This document shows, one piece after another, positions 21,866-28,609 of a stretch of 30,517 nucleotides of DNA. The notes under the pieces are model-generated. The model saw only the letters and a list, made by a program, of their open reading frames with translations. It was not told the origin of the DNA and searched no databases. Position 1 is the first letter of the stretch; each line of letters starts with the position of its first letter. Location of the stretch: the NCBI GenBank assembly GCA_964484145.1, contig CAZAED010000015.1, forward strand, positions 1-30,517, read 5' to 3'. The DNA comes from JAEUSF01 sp964484145. GTDB lineage: Bacteria > Patescibacteriota > Doudnabacteria > UBA920. Position numbers and translations under genes: made by a program.

Positions 21866-24445
21866 ATGTCAAAAGTTTCTCCCCTTATGACCAACTTCTC
21901 CTCTATATTAGAACGCCTATCTTCTCGGGCTAAAAACGCGCTTATTGCGGCACAGCTCGCGAGCGAAGAACTTAAGCATGACCATATTGGCACAGAGCAC
22001 TTACTTTTTGGCGTGGTTTCTGAAAAGTCTTCTTTTGCTGCGGAAATTTTAAACAAAACTAAGTTAGTACCCGAAGTAATTAAACAAGAACTAATTTTTG
22101 TAAACACAAACAACAAAGTCGCCGCTTGGAAACCGGTACTTTCCGAAAACTTAAAAAACGTAATTGAGCGCGCGGCTATAATTGCCAGCCAGTACGGCTA
22201 CCAATTCATTGGCACCGAACATTTTTTGTACGGACTTTTAACTGTGCAGCAAAGTAAAGCTAAAGTTATACTCTCAAAATTAGGAGTGGATGCTTTTGAA
22301 CTTGAGCAAAATTTACTGAATGTTTTTGAAAATATTTCTAAATTCCCCGAAATGCCAGAACAAGGCCAAGCTGCCGGCGGTTTTGGCCAAGTTATGCCGG
22401 GGAGTCCAAGTTCCGTAGGAGCACCCAATAAAAAAGAAAAAACTTTGCTTGAATACTTTACAACCGACATAACTAAAAAAGCCTCGGACGGCCTGGTTGA
22501 CCCGGTCATTGGGCGAAAGCGAGAAATAGAACGCCTTATTTCTATATTAAACCGCCGCACCAAAAACAATCCCCTGCTTATTGGCGAAGCAGGCGTAGGC
22601 AAAACCGCAATAGTCGAAGGCCTAGCTTTGGCAATTAGTAAGCGCGAAGTTCCCGACTCCCTGCTAGACAAAAAAATCCTTTCTTTAGATTTAGCTTTAA
22701 TAGTTGCCGGTAGTATGTTTAGGGGCGAATTTGAAAATAGACTTAAACAAATAATAGAAGAAGTTAAAGCCGACCCAAATATAATTTTGTTTATAGATGA
22801 ACTTCACACTATGGTAGGCGCAGGCGCGACCACCGGCTCTTTAGACGCTGCCAATATTTTAAAACCTGCTCTTGCCAGAGGCGAACTTAGAGCCATAGGC
22901 GCCACCACACTAGCAGAATACAAAAAACATATTGAAACAGACGCAGCACTAGAACGCCGCTTTCAACCTATTCTAGTAGACGAACCCAGCCGTGAAGAAG
23001 CTTTTGAAATTCTAAAGGGTCTTAGGCCAAACTACGAAAAGCATCATTCTGTTACTATTACAGATGAAGCACTACATTCTGCTGTGGACCTTTCCAGCCG
23101 ATACATTTCTGACCGCTTTTTACCTGACAAAGCGGTGGACTTAATTGACGAGACCGCGGCTTTCCTGCGAAGCATAAACAGCGGCAGCAAAGTTTTGCGT
23201 AGCATAAAAAAAATTGAGGGCGACTTAGAGGCCTTAGAGCAAGAAAAAACTAAAGCAGTCTACAATCAGGACTTCCCTACTGCTATTCATTTAAACGCGC
23301 AAAAAGAAAAACTGGTTAAGCAAAAAGACGAACTTTCTAGCGAACTTTCCAAAGAAAAAAAGCCAGAGCAGGAAATTTCGGGCGAAGACATAGCGCACAC
23401 AGTTTCTATGATGACTAAAATCCCGCTTTCCAAATTAACTAAAACCGAAATTGGTAAGCTTGCCAACTTAGAAAAAACTTTAAAAGCTAAAATAGTTGGA
23501 CAGAACGAAGCGGTAGAAGAAGTCTCTCGTGCCATACGCCGTTCCAGAGCCGGTATTTCTAACCCATCTCGCCCTTTAGGCAGCTTTATTTTCCTAGGAC
23601 CCACGGGGGTAGGCAAAACCGAAACTGCCAAGGTTTTAGCCAAAGAAATTTTTGGCGACGAAGAAGCTTTAGTTAGGGTTGATATGTCGGAATTTATGGA
23701 GAGGCACAATGTCTCTAGGTTAATTGGCGCTCCGGCCGGTTATGTTGGCTTTGGCGAAGGCGGTCAGTTAACCGAGGCTGTTCGCAGAAAACCTTATTCC
23801 GTGGTTTTGTTTGACGAAATTGAAAAAGCCAACCCAGATGTGTTTAATATTTTGCTACAAATATTAGAAGACGGTCAGTTAACCGACGCGCAAGGCAAAA
23901 AAGTTAACTTTAAAAACACAGTCATAATTATGACTTCTAACTTGGGCATGCAGGAATTAACTATGCAAGCAGCGAAAATTGGTTTTGCGGAAAAACAAGA
24001 AAAAAATTCAGATGAAGAAAAACTAAAAGCCGAGTACGACAAAATAAAAGAAGGTGTACTCGAAACCATGAAGCAAGAAATGCGTCCGGAATTTTTAAAC
24101 CGTATAGACAAAATTATTGTTTTTAGGCCGCTTGGCACCGAAGAATTAAAGTCCATAACTAAACTTCAGTTAATGGAGCTGCAAAATAGGCTTCTAGACC
24201 AACAAGTCCAGCTTAAAGTTTCGGCTAACTTAATAAAGTTTATATCCGATAAAAGTTTTGACCCGGCTCAAGGCGCCCGTTTTGTACGCAAAAACATTCA
24301 AGAACTTTTAGAAGACCAACTTGCGGAAAAAATAATATCCGGTGAAGCAAAGCCTGGCTCTTTAATTTCCGCCGACGTTAAAAAAGACAAAATTGTCTTT
24401 GCCATAAAAAGACCAGCTGTGCAAAAAATAGCGGTACCGGCATAA
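21866..24445 (+). CDS. clpC: ClpC/ClpB-type double-AAA+ ATPase
   Basis: Hexameric unfoldase. The N-domain (about 8-150) carries two Clp-N repeats (ALIAAQLASEELKHDHIGTEH and AAIIASQYGYQFIGTEH). AAA1 has Walker A GEAGVGKT near residue 240, Walker B ILFIDELH near 308, and sensor RRFQPILVDEP. The middle part is short with a UVR-like helix (DFPTAIHLNAQKEKLVKQ), as in ClpC rather than the long ClpB propeller. AAA2 has GPTGVGKTE near 580, VVLFDEIEKA, and a sensor-2 near GARFVRKNIQ. No obvious ClpP tripeptide is placed. Two possible starts, 21866 or ATG 21887 (MTNFSSILERL), and no Shine-Dalgarno. Heat-shock control by HrcA is predicted from the CIRCE. Confidence 0.95.
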   Translation: MSKVSPLMTNFSSILERLSSRAKNALIAAQLASEELKHDHIGTEHLLFGVVSEKSSFAAEILNKTKLVPEVIKQELIFVNTNNKVAAWKPVLSENLKNVIERAAIIASQYGYQFIGTEHFLYGLLTVQQSKAKVILSKLGVDAFELEQNLLNVFENISKFPEMPEQGQAAGGFGQVMPGSPSSVGAPNKKEKTLLEYFTTDITKKASDGLVDPVIGRKREIERLISILNRRTKNNPLLIGEAGVGKTAIVEGLALAISKREVPDSLLDKKILSLDLALIVAGSMFRGEFENRLKQIIEEVKADPNIILFIDELHTMVGAGATTGSLDAANILKPALARGELRAIGATTLAEYKKHIETDAALERRFQPILVDEPSREEAFEILKGLRPNYEKHHSVTITDEALHSAVDLSSRYISDRFLPDKAVDLIDETAAFLRSINSGSKVLRSIKKIEGDLEALEQEKTKAVYNQDFPTAIHLNAQKEKLVKQKDELSSELSKEKKPEQEISGEDIAHTVSMMTKIPLSKLTKTEIGKLANLEKTLKAKIVGQNEAVEEVSRAIRRSRAGISNPSRPLGSFIFLGPTGVGKTETAKVLAKEIFGDEEALVRVDMSEFMERHNVSRLIGAPAGYVGFGEGGQLTEAVRRKPYSVVLFDEIEKANPDVFNILLQILEDGQLTDAQGKKVNFKNTVIIMTSNLGMQELTMQAAKIGFAEKQEKNSDEEKLKAEYDKIKEGVLETMKQEMRPEFLNRIDKIIVFRPLGTEELKSITKLQLMELQNRLLDQQVQLKVSANLIKFISDKSFDPAQGARFVRKNIQELLEDQLAEKIISGEAKPGSLISADVKKDKIVFAIKRPAVQKIAVPA

Positions 24446-24455
24446 AAATATTTTT

Positions 24456-24485
24456 AAAGACCCCCAAAAGGGGTCTTTTCTTTTA
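24456..24485 (+). terminator. Intrinsic terminator after clpC
   Basis: 9-bp stem AAAGACCCC/GGGGTCTTT (24456-24464 with 24470-24478), 5-base loop, then TTTTCTTTT. Confidence 0.9.
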
Positions 24486-24511
24486 CCTAAATTTTGCTAA
24501 ACTGACACTGT

Positions 24512-24546
24512 AATTAGAAATTAGTAATTAGATATTAGAAATTTAA
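24512..24546. repeat. Pseudo-periodic ATTAGAAATTAG tract before comF
   Basis: Overlapping TTAGAAATTAG / TAATTAGATATTAG units fill the space just before the comF start. The same style of tract lies at 7471-7565 and inside recX. Confidence 0.6.
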
Positions 24547-24556
24547 GGTCAGTCAA

Positions 24557-25330
24557 ATGCAACTTTTCACAAATTTTTTTATTCCGTTCTATAAAGATAC
24601 AAAAGAATTTATTTTAGACATCCTCTTCCCCATTTCCTGCCTTGCCTGTAGCGAGGAAGGCAAGGAATTTTTGTGTAGTGATTGCGCAAGTAAACTGCTT
24701 AAAGTTCACCAAATTTGCATTATGTGCCACAAGCCCTCTGTTGGCGGACTGACGCACCCAAATTGCAAAACTTCCTACGCGCCTGACGGATTAATTTCGG
24801 TTTACGATTACCACGACGAACGCGTTAGCAAATTAATTATTCACGGCAAATATTATTTTGTTGCCGATATTTATATAATTTTAGGAAAAATGCTGGCAGA
24901 TGAAATAAAAACCAAGCACCCCCATCTCCTAACAGCCAAAACCCCCGGTAGCAGAACCGATAAATCGGTATATTATGGGACAAGCTATAACCTAACACCT
25001 ATCCCCTTGCACTTTACCCGCCAAAACTGGCGCGGATTTAACCAGGCAGAAATACTGTCGAAATCTATATCGGAAAATCTTAGTCTCCCATATAACAACG
25101 TACTAGTACGATACAAGTTTACTCGGACACAAAAAGATTTAAAAAAAGACGCGCGAAAACAAAACGTTGAGAATGTCTTTAAAACTAATACTAATGTTAA
25201 TATTCAGGATCAAAATTTTATTTTAGTTGATGATGTAGCCACAACCGGGTCTACCTTACTTGGGGCTGTAAAAATTTTAAAGCAAAACGGTGCCAAAAAC
25301 GTCTGGTGTTTAACGGTTGCTAAGGACTAA
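24557..25330 (+). CDS. comF: ComF-family phosphoribosyltransferase-like protein
   Basis: Proteins of this family support DNA uptake in competent bacteria. An N-terminal zinc-finger-like part has CLACSEEGKEFLCSDC and CIMCHKPSVGG..HPNC pairs, then VYDYHDERVSKLIIHGKYYF and the PRTase signature FILVDDVATTGSTL near residue 220. Between them PIPLHFTRQNWRGFNQAEIL gives the RGFNQ core. Residues about 119-139 (HPHLLTAKTPGSRTDKSVYY) are an extra loop compared with the usual 230-residue length. Start ATG at 24557, no strong Shine-Dalgarno. Patescibacteria often keep competence genes (comEC, comF, pil), and this fits. Confidence 0.93.
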   Translation: MQLFTNFFIPFYKDTKEFILDILFPISCLACSEEGKEFLCSDCASKLLKVHQICIMCHKPSVGGLTHPNCKTSYAPDGLISVYDYHDERVSKLIIHGKYYFVADIYIILGKMLADEIKTKHPHLLTAKTPGSRTDKSVYYGTSYNLTPIPLHFTRQNWRGFNQAEILSKSISENLSLPYNNVLVRYKFTRTQKDLKKDARKQNVENVFKTNTNVNIQDQNFILVDDVATTGSTLLGAVKILKQNGAKNVWCLTVAKD

Positions 25331-25345
25331 AGTTTTTGATAAACT
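25317..25345 (+). promoter_or_regulatory. Possible promoter of tRNA-Ser(GCU)
   Basis: TTGCTA (25317-25322), 17-base spacer, TAAACT (25340-25345), about 25 bases before the tRNA; it begins inside the end of comF. Confidence 0.45.
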
Positions 25346-25369
25346 ACTAGAGATCGATCAAGGAATTAC

Positions 25370-25461
25370 GGAGAGGTGGCTGAGTGGTCGAAAGCGGCAC
25401 CGTGCTAAGGTGTTAACCGGGTCAAACTGGTTCGAGGGTTCGAATCCCTCCCTCTCCGCCA
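25370..25461 (+). tRNA. tRNA-Ser (anticodon GCU)
   Basis: Class II tRNA with a long variable arm (AACC...GGTT). Acceptor GGAGAGG/CCTCTCC, anticodon stem GCACC/GGTGT, loop GTGCTAA with anticodon GCT (reads AGC/AGU), T-arm GAGGG-TTCGAAT-CCCTC, discriminator G and encoded CCA. Base 32 is G instead of the usual pyrimidine. Confidence 0.95.
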
Positions 25462-25462
25462 C

Positions 25463-25493
25463 ACTTCGCAAAGGCTACGATGGCCTCTGGCCA
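25463..25493. repeat. Repeat attached to the 3' end of tRNA-Ser(GCU)
   Basis: CTTCGCAAAGGCTACG followed by the hairpin TGGCC-TCT-GGCCA (25481-25493). A near copy follows the CCA of tRNA-Ser(UGA) on the other strand at 27886-27918. The rest of the gap to 25665 shows no gene I can support. Confidence 0.6.
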
Positions 25494-25665
25494 AACATAC
25501 AACTTTTGTGAAACGTGTTAAGGGGACCCCCGAAAATAAAGAGCGTAAGTCCCGCCAACGCTTTGGCGTGACGAGCACGGATTTTTGGGGTAAAGAAATA
25601 ACTTGCGAAGGGCAGTTCACAATTCGCTTTAGAGAATTTGAAACGCCCGGAGAAAATTGCGACAT

Positions 25666-25755
25666 GGAGAGGTGGCTGAGTGGTCGAAAGCAGCGGTTTA
25701 CTAAACCGCCGAACCTTTACGGGTTCCGAGGGTTCGAATCCCTCCTTCTCCGCCA
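25666..25755 (+). tRNA. tRNA-Ser with anticodon ACU
   Basis: Class II cloverleaf nearly identical to the previous tRNA: acceptor GGAGAGG/CTTCTCC (one G-U), anticodon stem GCGGT/ACCGC (perfect), loop TTACTAA with anticodon ACT, variable arm GAACC...GGTTC, same T-arm and GCCA end. A34 is unusual in bacteria except tRNA-Arg(ACG). The loop is what a GCT anticodon would look like after a single G-to-A change. No clear promoter lies directly upstream; a good terminator follows. Confidence 0.9.
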
Positions 25756-25778
25756 AAATTCAAGTAGTCTAAAATTTT

Positions 25779-25800
25779 CGCCCTAACAGGGCGATTTTTT
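25779..25800 (+). terminator. Intrinsic terminator after the serine tRNAs
   Basis: 6-bp stem CGCCCT/AGGGCG, 3-base loop AAC, then A and T6. Confidence 0.9.
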
Positions 25801-25830
25801 GCTATAATTGCAATATTATTGTGTAATTTT

Positions 25831-25878
25831 TGTATTACTTATAACTAACCACTATAAACTACCAACTATCCTGTAACA
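25831..25878. repeat. Pseudo-periodic tract before the sigma factor gene
   Basis: Units of the form ACTTATAACTAACC / ACTATAAACTACC / AACTATCC run right up to the ATG at 25880. Low complexity, no promoter match inside; a TATAAT at 25803-25808 lies just upstream without a convincing -35. Confidence 0.5.
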
Positions 25879-25879
25879 A

Positions 25880-26461
25880 ATGGAGAGCTACAACGTCTTA
25901 AAATTTAGCAGTACCGAAGCGGACAAAAGCGAACTTTTTGCCTTACTTAACTTAGTTAAGTCTGGCGATTCGGCTGCTTTTGGCAAACTCTACGATTTGT
26001 ACTTTGTAAAAATCTACCGCTTTATATATTACCGCGTAAGCCACAAAGAAACCGCGGAAGACCTGGCCGAAGAAGTTTTTCTAAAAGTCCACTCTAAGCT
26101 TTCTGGTCTTGCCGAAGAAGGCGCATTTGAAGGCTGGCTTTACCAAATTGCTCGTAACTTAGTTATAGACTATTACCGCAAACAAAAAATGACCGTGGCC
26201 CTAGAAGACGTGGAAAATACTTTAGAATACGAATCAAATGTTATAGACGTCTTAAATTTAGAACAGCAACAAAAAACTCTTTTAAGGCTACTCAAGCTTC
26301 TAACCGCCGACGAACAAGCTCTAGTAAAAATGAAGTTTTTTGAAAACTTAGAAAACTCCGTAATTGCCGCCGTATTAAACAAAACCGAAGCTACTTTAAG
26401 AGTTATGCAGCATAGAACAATAAGCAAGCTGCAAAAATTAATTAAAGATAACCCCAAGTAA
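25880..26461 (+). CDS. ECF-type RNA polymerase sigma factor
   Basis: 193 residues. Region 2 covers about 30-105: FGKLYDLYFVKIYRFIYYRV, ETAEDLAEEVFLKVHSKL (-10 recognition helix) and GWLYQIARNLVIDYYRKQK. Region 4 covers about 130-185: LLKLLTADEQALVKMKFFEN then SVIAAVLNKTEATLRVMQHR as the helix-turn-helix. There is no region 3, so it is group IV. Its stop overlaps the start of the next gene (TAATG), the usual layout of a sigma/anti-sigma pair, which implies translational coupling. Confidence 0.94.
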   Translation: MESYNVLKFSSTEADKSELFALLNLVKSGDSAAFGKLYDLYFVKIYRFIYYRVSHKETAEDLAEEVFLKVHSKLSGLAEEGAFEGWLYQIARNLVIDYYRKQKMTVALEDVENTLEYESNVIDVLNLEQQQKTLLRLLKLLTADEQALVKMKFFENLENSVIAAVLNKTEATLRVMQHRTISKLQKLIKDNPK

Positions 26462-27699
26462 TGGAAAAATTATTAGAACAATCTATAAATAAACTCCGCC
26501 GAGGATACAGTTTAGAACAAGCTGTTTTAAACATGCCTAAAGAAAACCAAGAAGAGTTAAAATCATTACTTAAAACTTCCCTATTACTATCTAAGATACC
26601 AAAACTAGATGCCCCAACTCCGGCATTCCGACGAAAATATATTTTAGAACCGGCAAAACAAAAATTTTGGGCTTCAATTTTTCACATTTCCCGTTTTGCC
26701 GCAGGCAGTACTGCCTTTATTCTATTACTTGTCGTATTCGCTCTAGGCGGTTACAAAGCCCTACAAAGCTACCCGGGCCAGAAGCTATTTTCAGTAAAAC
26801 GAACAGCCGAAAGTTTTAGGCTAAAATTTGTTATGAGTGAAGCTTCCAAGGCAAAGTTACAACTTGCTTTGGTGGAAAGTCGACTAAACGAGGCTCAGGC
26901 TATTTTAAACAACCCAGAAAGCAATAAGCAGCAAGAAATTGCCGCGCTGCAAGAGCTTTCCAAACAAACTCAAACCGCCACAGAAAGTGTTCAGCAGGTC
27001 GCCCATAACCAACCACTGGACTTAAGTAGTCACCCCTTGGTTAATAAGTTAGAAATTTTGGCAAAACAACAAACTCAGCTAATTGCCAAAACACAAGAAG
27101 AAAACCAAGATGCTGACGTAAAAATTGCAGCAAACAATGCGGCCGGAGCTTCTGAAAGCGCAACTAATCAAGCTGGCCAAATAAAAAAATATTTGACCAT
27201 AGCAGAAAGTTCCGTAGATCCTATAACTTTAGCAGATTTATCCTCCGACCCAGATCCAAATACTGTTTCAATTTCCGGTGTTATTCAAAAAATTGGGTTG
27301 TATAGTATAACTGTTGAAAAAACCCCATTTCAAATTACAGTCAAAACGGATATTAAAAATTTAAAAGGGCAAAAACTAAATTTCGATGATTTAAAATTAG
27401 AACAAAAAATTAAAATCAGCGGAAAAAAAGAAAACACTTCGATTGTTGCGCAAAGCATTCTGGTTTTAAACAAAGACGAAAACTTAGACGGTCAAATTAA
27501 AGGCGCTTCTACTAGCACGCCCGAAAGCACAACAACTCCTGCCTCGCAGTTGCGAGAGCAAGGCGGGCCGGCACAAACCGGTACCACCACCCCTTCCATA
27601 CCAAAACCTGCAAATACGAATTTGCAACCTTTAGAACCTGAAAACCCCCGTCTAGGCAGTTTTATTATTGAGAACCCCAATCCTCAATACAAGCCGTAA
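26461..27699 (+). CDS. Membrane anti-sigma-like protein with DUF5667 domain
   Basis: 412 residues. The N-terminal cytosolic part (1-60) has the short helical RRGYSLEQAVLNMPKENQEELKSLL segment typical of CPR proteins next to ECF sigma factors. One transmembrane helix lies at about 76-98. The outer part begins YPGQKLFSVKRTAESFRLKF and VESRLNEAQAIL (DUF5667-like, about 103-155), followed by a long Gln-rich coiled coil, a small beta domain (VSISGVIQKIGLYSITVEKT...IKISGKKEN, DUF5666/OB-like) and a Ser/Thr/Pro tail. Tail residues near 360-370 are encoded by a palindromic repeat (27538-27567). Anti-sigma role inferred from context and topology; no zinc-binding ASD motif is seen. Confidence 0.78.
   Translation: MEKLLEQSINKLRRGYSLEQAVLNMPKENQEELKSLLKTSLLLSKIPKLDAPTPAFRRKYILEPAKQKFWASIFHISRFAAGSTAFILLLVVFALGGYKALQSYPGQKLFSVKRTAESFRLKFVMSEASKAKLQLALVESRLNEAQAILNNPESNKQQEIAALQELSKQTQTATESVQQVAHNQPLDLSSHPLVNKLEILAKQQTQLIAKTQEENQDADVKIAANNAAGASESATNQAGQIKKYLTIAESSVDPITLADLSSDPDPNTVSISGVIQKIGLYSITVEKTPFQITVKTDIKNLKGQKLNFDDLKLEQKIKISGKKENTSIVAQSILVLNKDENLDGQIKGASTSTPESTTTPASQLREQGGPAQTGTTTPSIPKPANTNLQPLEPENPRLGSFIIENPNPQYKP
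27538..27567. repeat. Palindromic repeat inside the anti-sigma reading frame
   Basis: CTCGCA-GT-TGCGAG (27543-27556) is nested within CCTGCC...GGCGGG (27538-27543 with 27562-27567, one mismatch). It encodes PASQLREQGG in frame. Confidence 0.6.
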
Positions 27700-27707
27700 T
27701 TTATGTT

Positions 27708-27744
27708 CTGATTAAGCAAAGAGAAAACTCTTTGTTTAAATCAG
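27708..27744 (+). terminator. Hairpin after the anti-sigma gene
   Basis: A 16-bp stem with one bulge and one wobble (CTGATTAAGCAAAGAG with CTCTTTGTTTAAATCAG), 4-base A loop. No T-run, so it may protect the mRNA end rather than terminate. Confidence 0.5.
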
Positions 27745-27813
27745 GATAGCAAATTCCCGAAAATTCCGGGTATTCCTGAAACAAAAAACCAAGCCATTTT
27801 TGTGGCTTATAAA

Positions 27814-27853
27814 AAAACAACCGCGTTCTAGAGCCGCGGTTGTTTTGATTTTT
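27814..27853. terminator. Strong intrinsic terminator
   Basis: 12-bp stem AAAACAACCGCG/CGCGGTTGTTTT (27814-27825 with 27835-27846), 9-base loop, GATTTTT after and A7 before, so it can serve both the anti-sigma gene and the minus-strand tRNA. Confidence 0.85.
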
Positions 27854-27885
27854 AGGTCAATAATGTTATAATGTTGTGGTCACAG

Positions 27886-27918
27886 TGGCCGGAGGCCAGC
27901 CGAAGCTTTAGCGAAGGC
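27886..27918 (-). repeat. Repeat attached to the 3' end of tRNA-Ser(UGA)
   Basis: Read on the minus strand after the tRNA CCA: GCCTTCGCTAAAGCTTCGGC, then the hairpin TGGCC-TCC-GGCCA. GCCAGCC (27895-27901) also pairs with GGCTGGC (27916-27922), which includes the tRNA's own CCA. Near copy of 25463-25493. Confidence 0.7.
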
Positions 27919-28008
<90 letters not shown>

Positions 28009-28040
28009 ATATTAGTATATTTTAATAAAAAACAAGACAA

Positions 28041-28517
28041 ATGTATCACCAAAACCAAAAAACAATTTCCTGGCAAGCGCCGGAGTTTCGGCACTATCAA
28101 AAAGACCCGGCTTGGTATACCACGCTTATTGCCATTACTATTTTAATTGTTGGTTATTTTTTTATTCAAAAAGACTACTTTGGCGCCATTACCATTGCCA
28201 TAATTGGCGCTATGATGGTTTATTTTTCCCGACAAATCCCGGAAACTGTGGACATAGTATTAGACCACAAACACGTAAAGTTTGGTAACATGTTTTTCCC
28301 ATACAAACACTTAAAAAGTTTTTGGATAGTTTACTCAGACAATCATAAAACCCTAAATTTAGAAAGTACCACTTACCTAAATAATTTAATTATTTTAGAA
28401 TTAGAAAAACAGGATCCGGAAGAAATACGAAATTTTTTGCTAAATTATTTGCCGGAGCATCCGGAAAAAACTCGTGAGACTTTTGCTCAAAAGGTAATGC
28501 ATTGGCTTAAGTTTTAA
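28041..28517 (+). CDS. Small two-helix membrane protein, PH-like C-terminus
   Basis: 158 residues. A short head (WQAPEFRHYQKDPAWYTT) precedes two close helices (about 27-42 and 47-63, separated by QKDYFG) and a cytosolic beta-rich part (VDIVLDHKHVKFGNMFFPYKHLKSFWIVY...LNNLIILEL) ending in a helix (IRNFLLNYLPEH). The F-P-Y-K-x-L-K-x-F-W turn resembles PH-like/DUF5673 proteins frequent in CPR genomes. Function unknown. 93 bases separate it from recG. Confidence 0.8.
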   Translation: MYHQNQKTISWQAPEFRHYQKDPAWYTTLIAITILIVGYFFIQKDYFGAITIAIIGAMMVYFSRQIPETVDIVLDHKHVKFGNMFFPYKHLKSFWIVYSDNHKTLNLESTTYLNNLIILELEKQDPEEIRNFLLNYLPEHPEKTRETFAQKVMHWLKF

Positions 28518-28609
28518 TTCACATATACACTAAAAGCACAGACGCCGTGGATACACACAGCGTCTAGCACGCCAAAGCCTACGCGAAGGTGAGTATAACT
28601 TTCTGTTCC

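Noticed and set aside
21851..21871. CtsR-like heptads (GGTCAAT, GGTCAAA, TGTCAAA) before clpC
   Set aside because: The CtsR site needs two heptads separated by three bases; here they are contiguous, overlap the start codon and fit the pseudo-repeat style seen elsewhere. The CIRCE is the better regulator site.
25508..25786. Plus-strand frame running through tRNA-Ser(ACU), and opposite-strand frames over both serine tRNAs
   Set aside because: The tRNA genes explain the sequence; the frames have no start signals and a composition set by tRNA bases.
27845..27872. TTGATT-16-TATAAT promoter-like sequence on the plus strand
   Set aside because: It would transcribe antisense through tRNA-Ser(UGA) and starts in the T-tract of a terminator; plausible for the 28041 gene but too weak to list.
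28550..28566. GACGC...GCGTC hairpin before recG as a terminator or riboswitch
   Set aside because: Short stem, no T-run and no conserved riboswitch core; nothing more can be supported.
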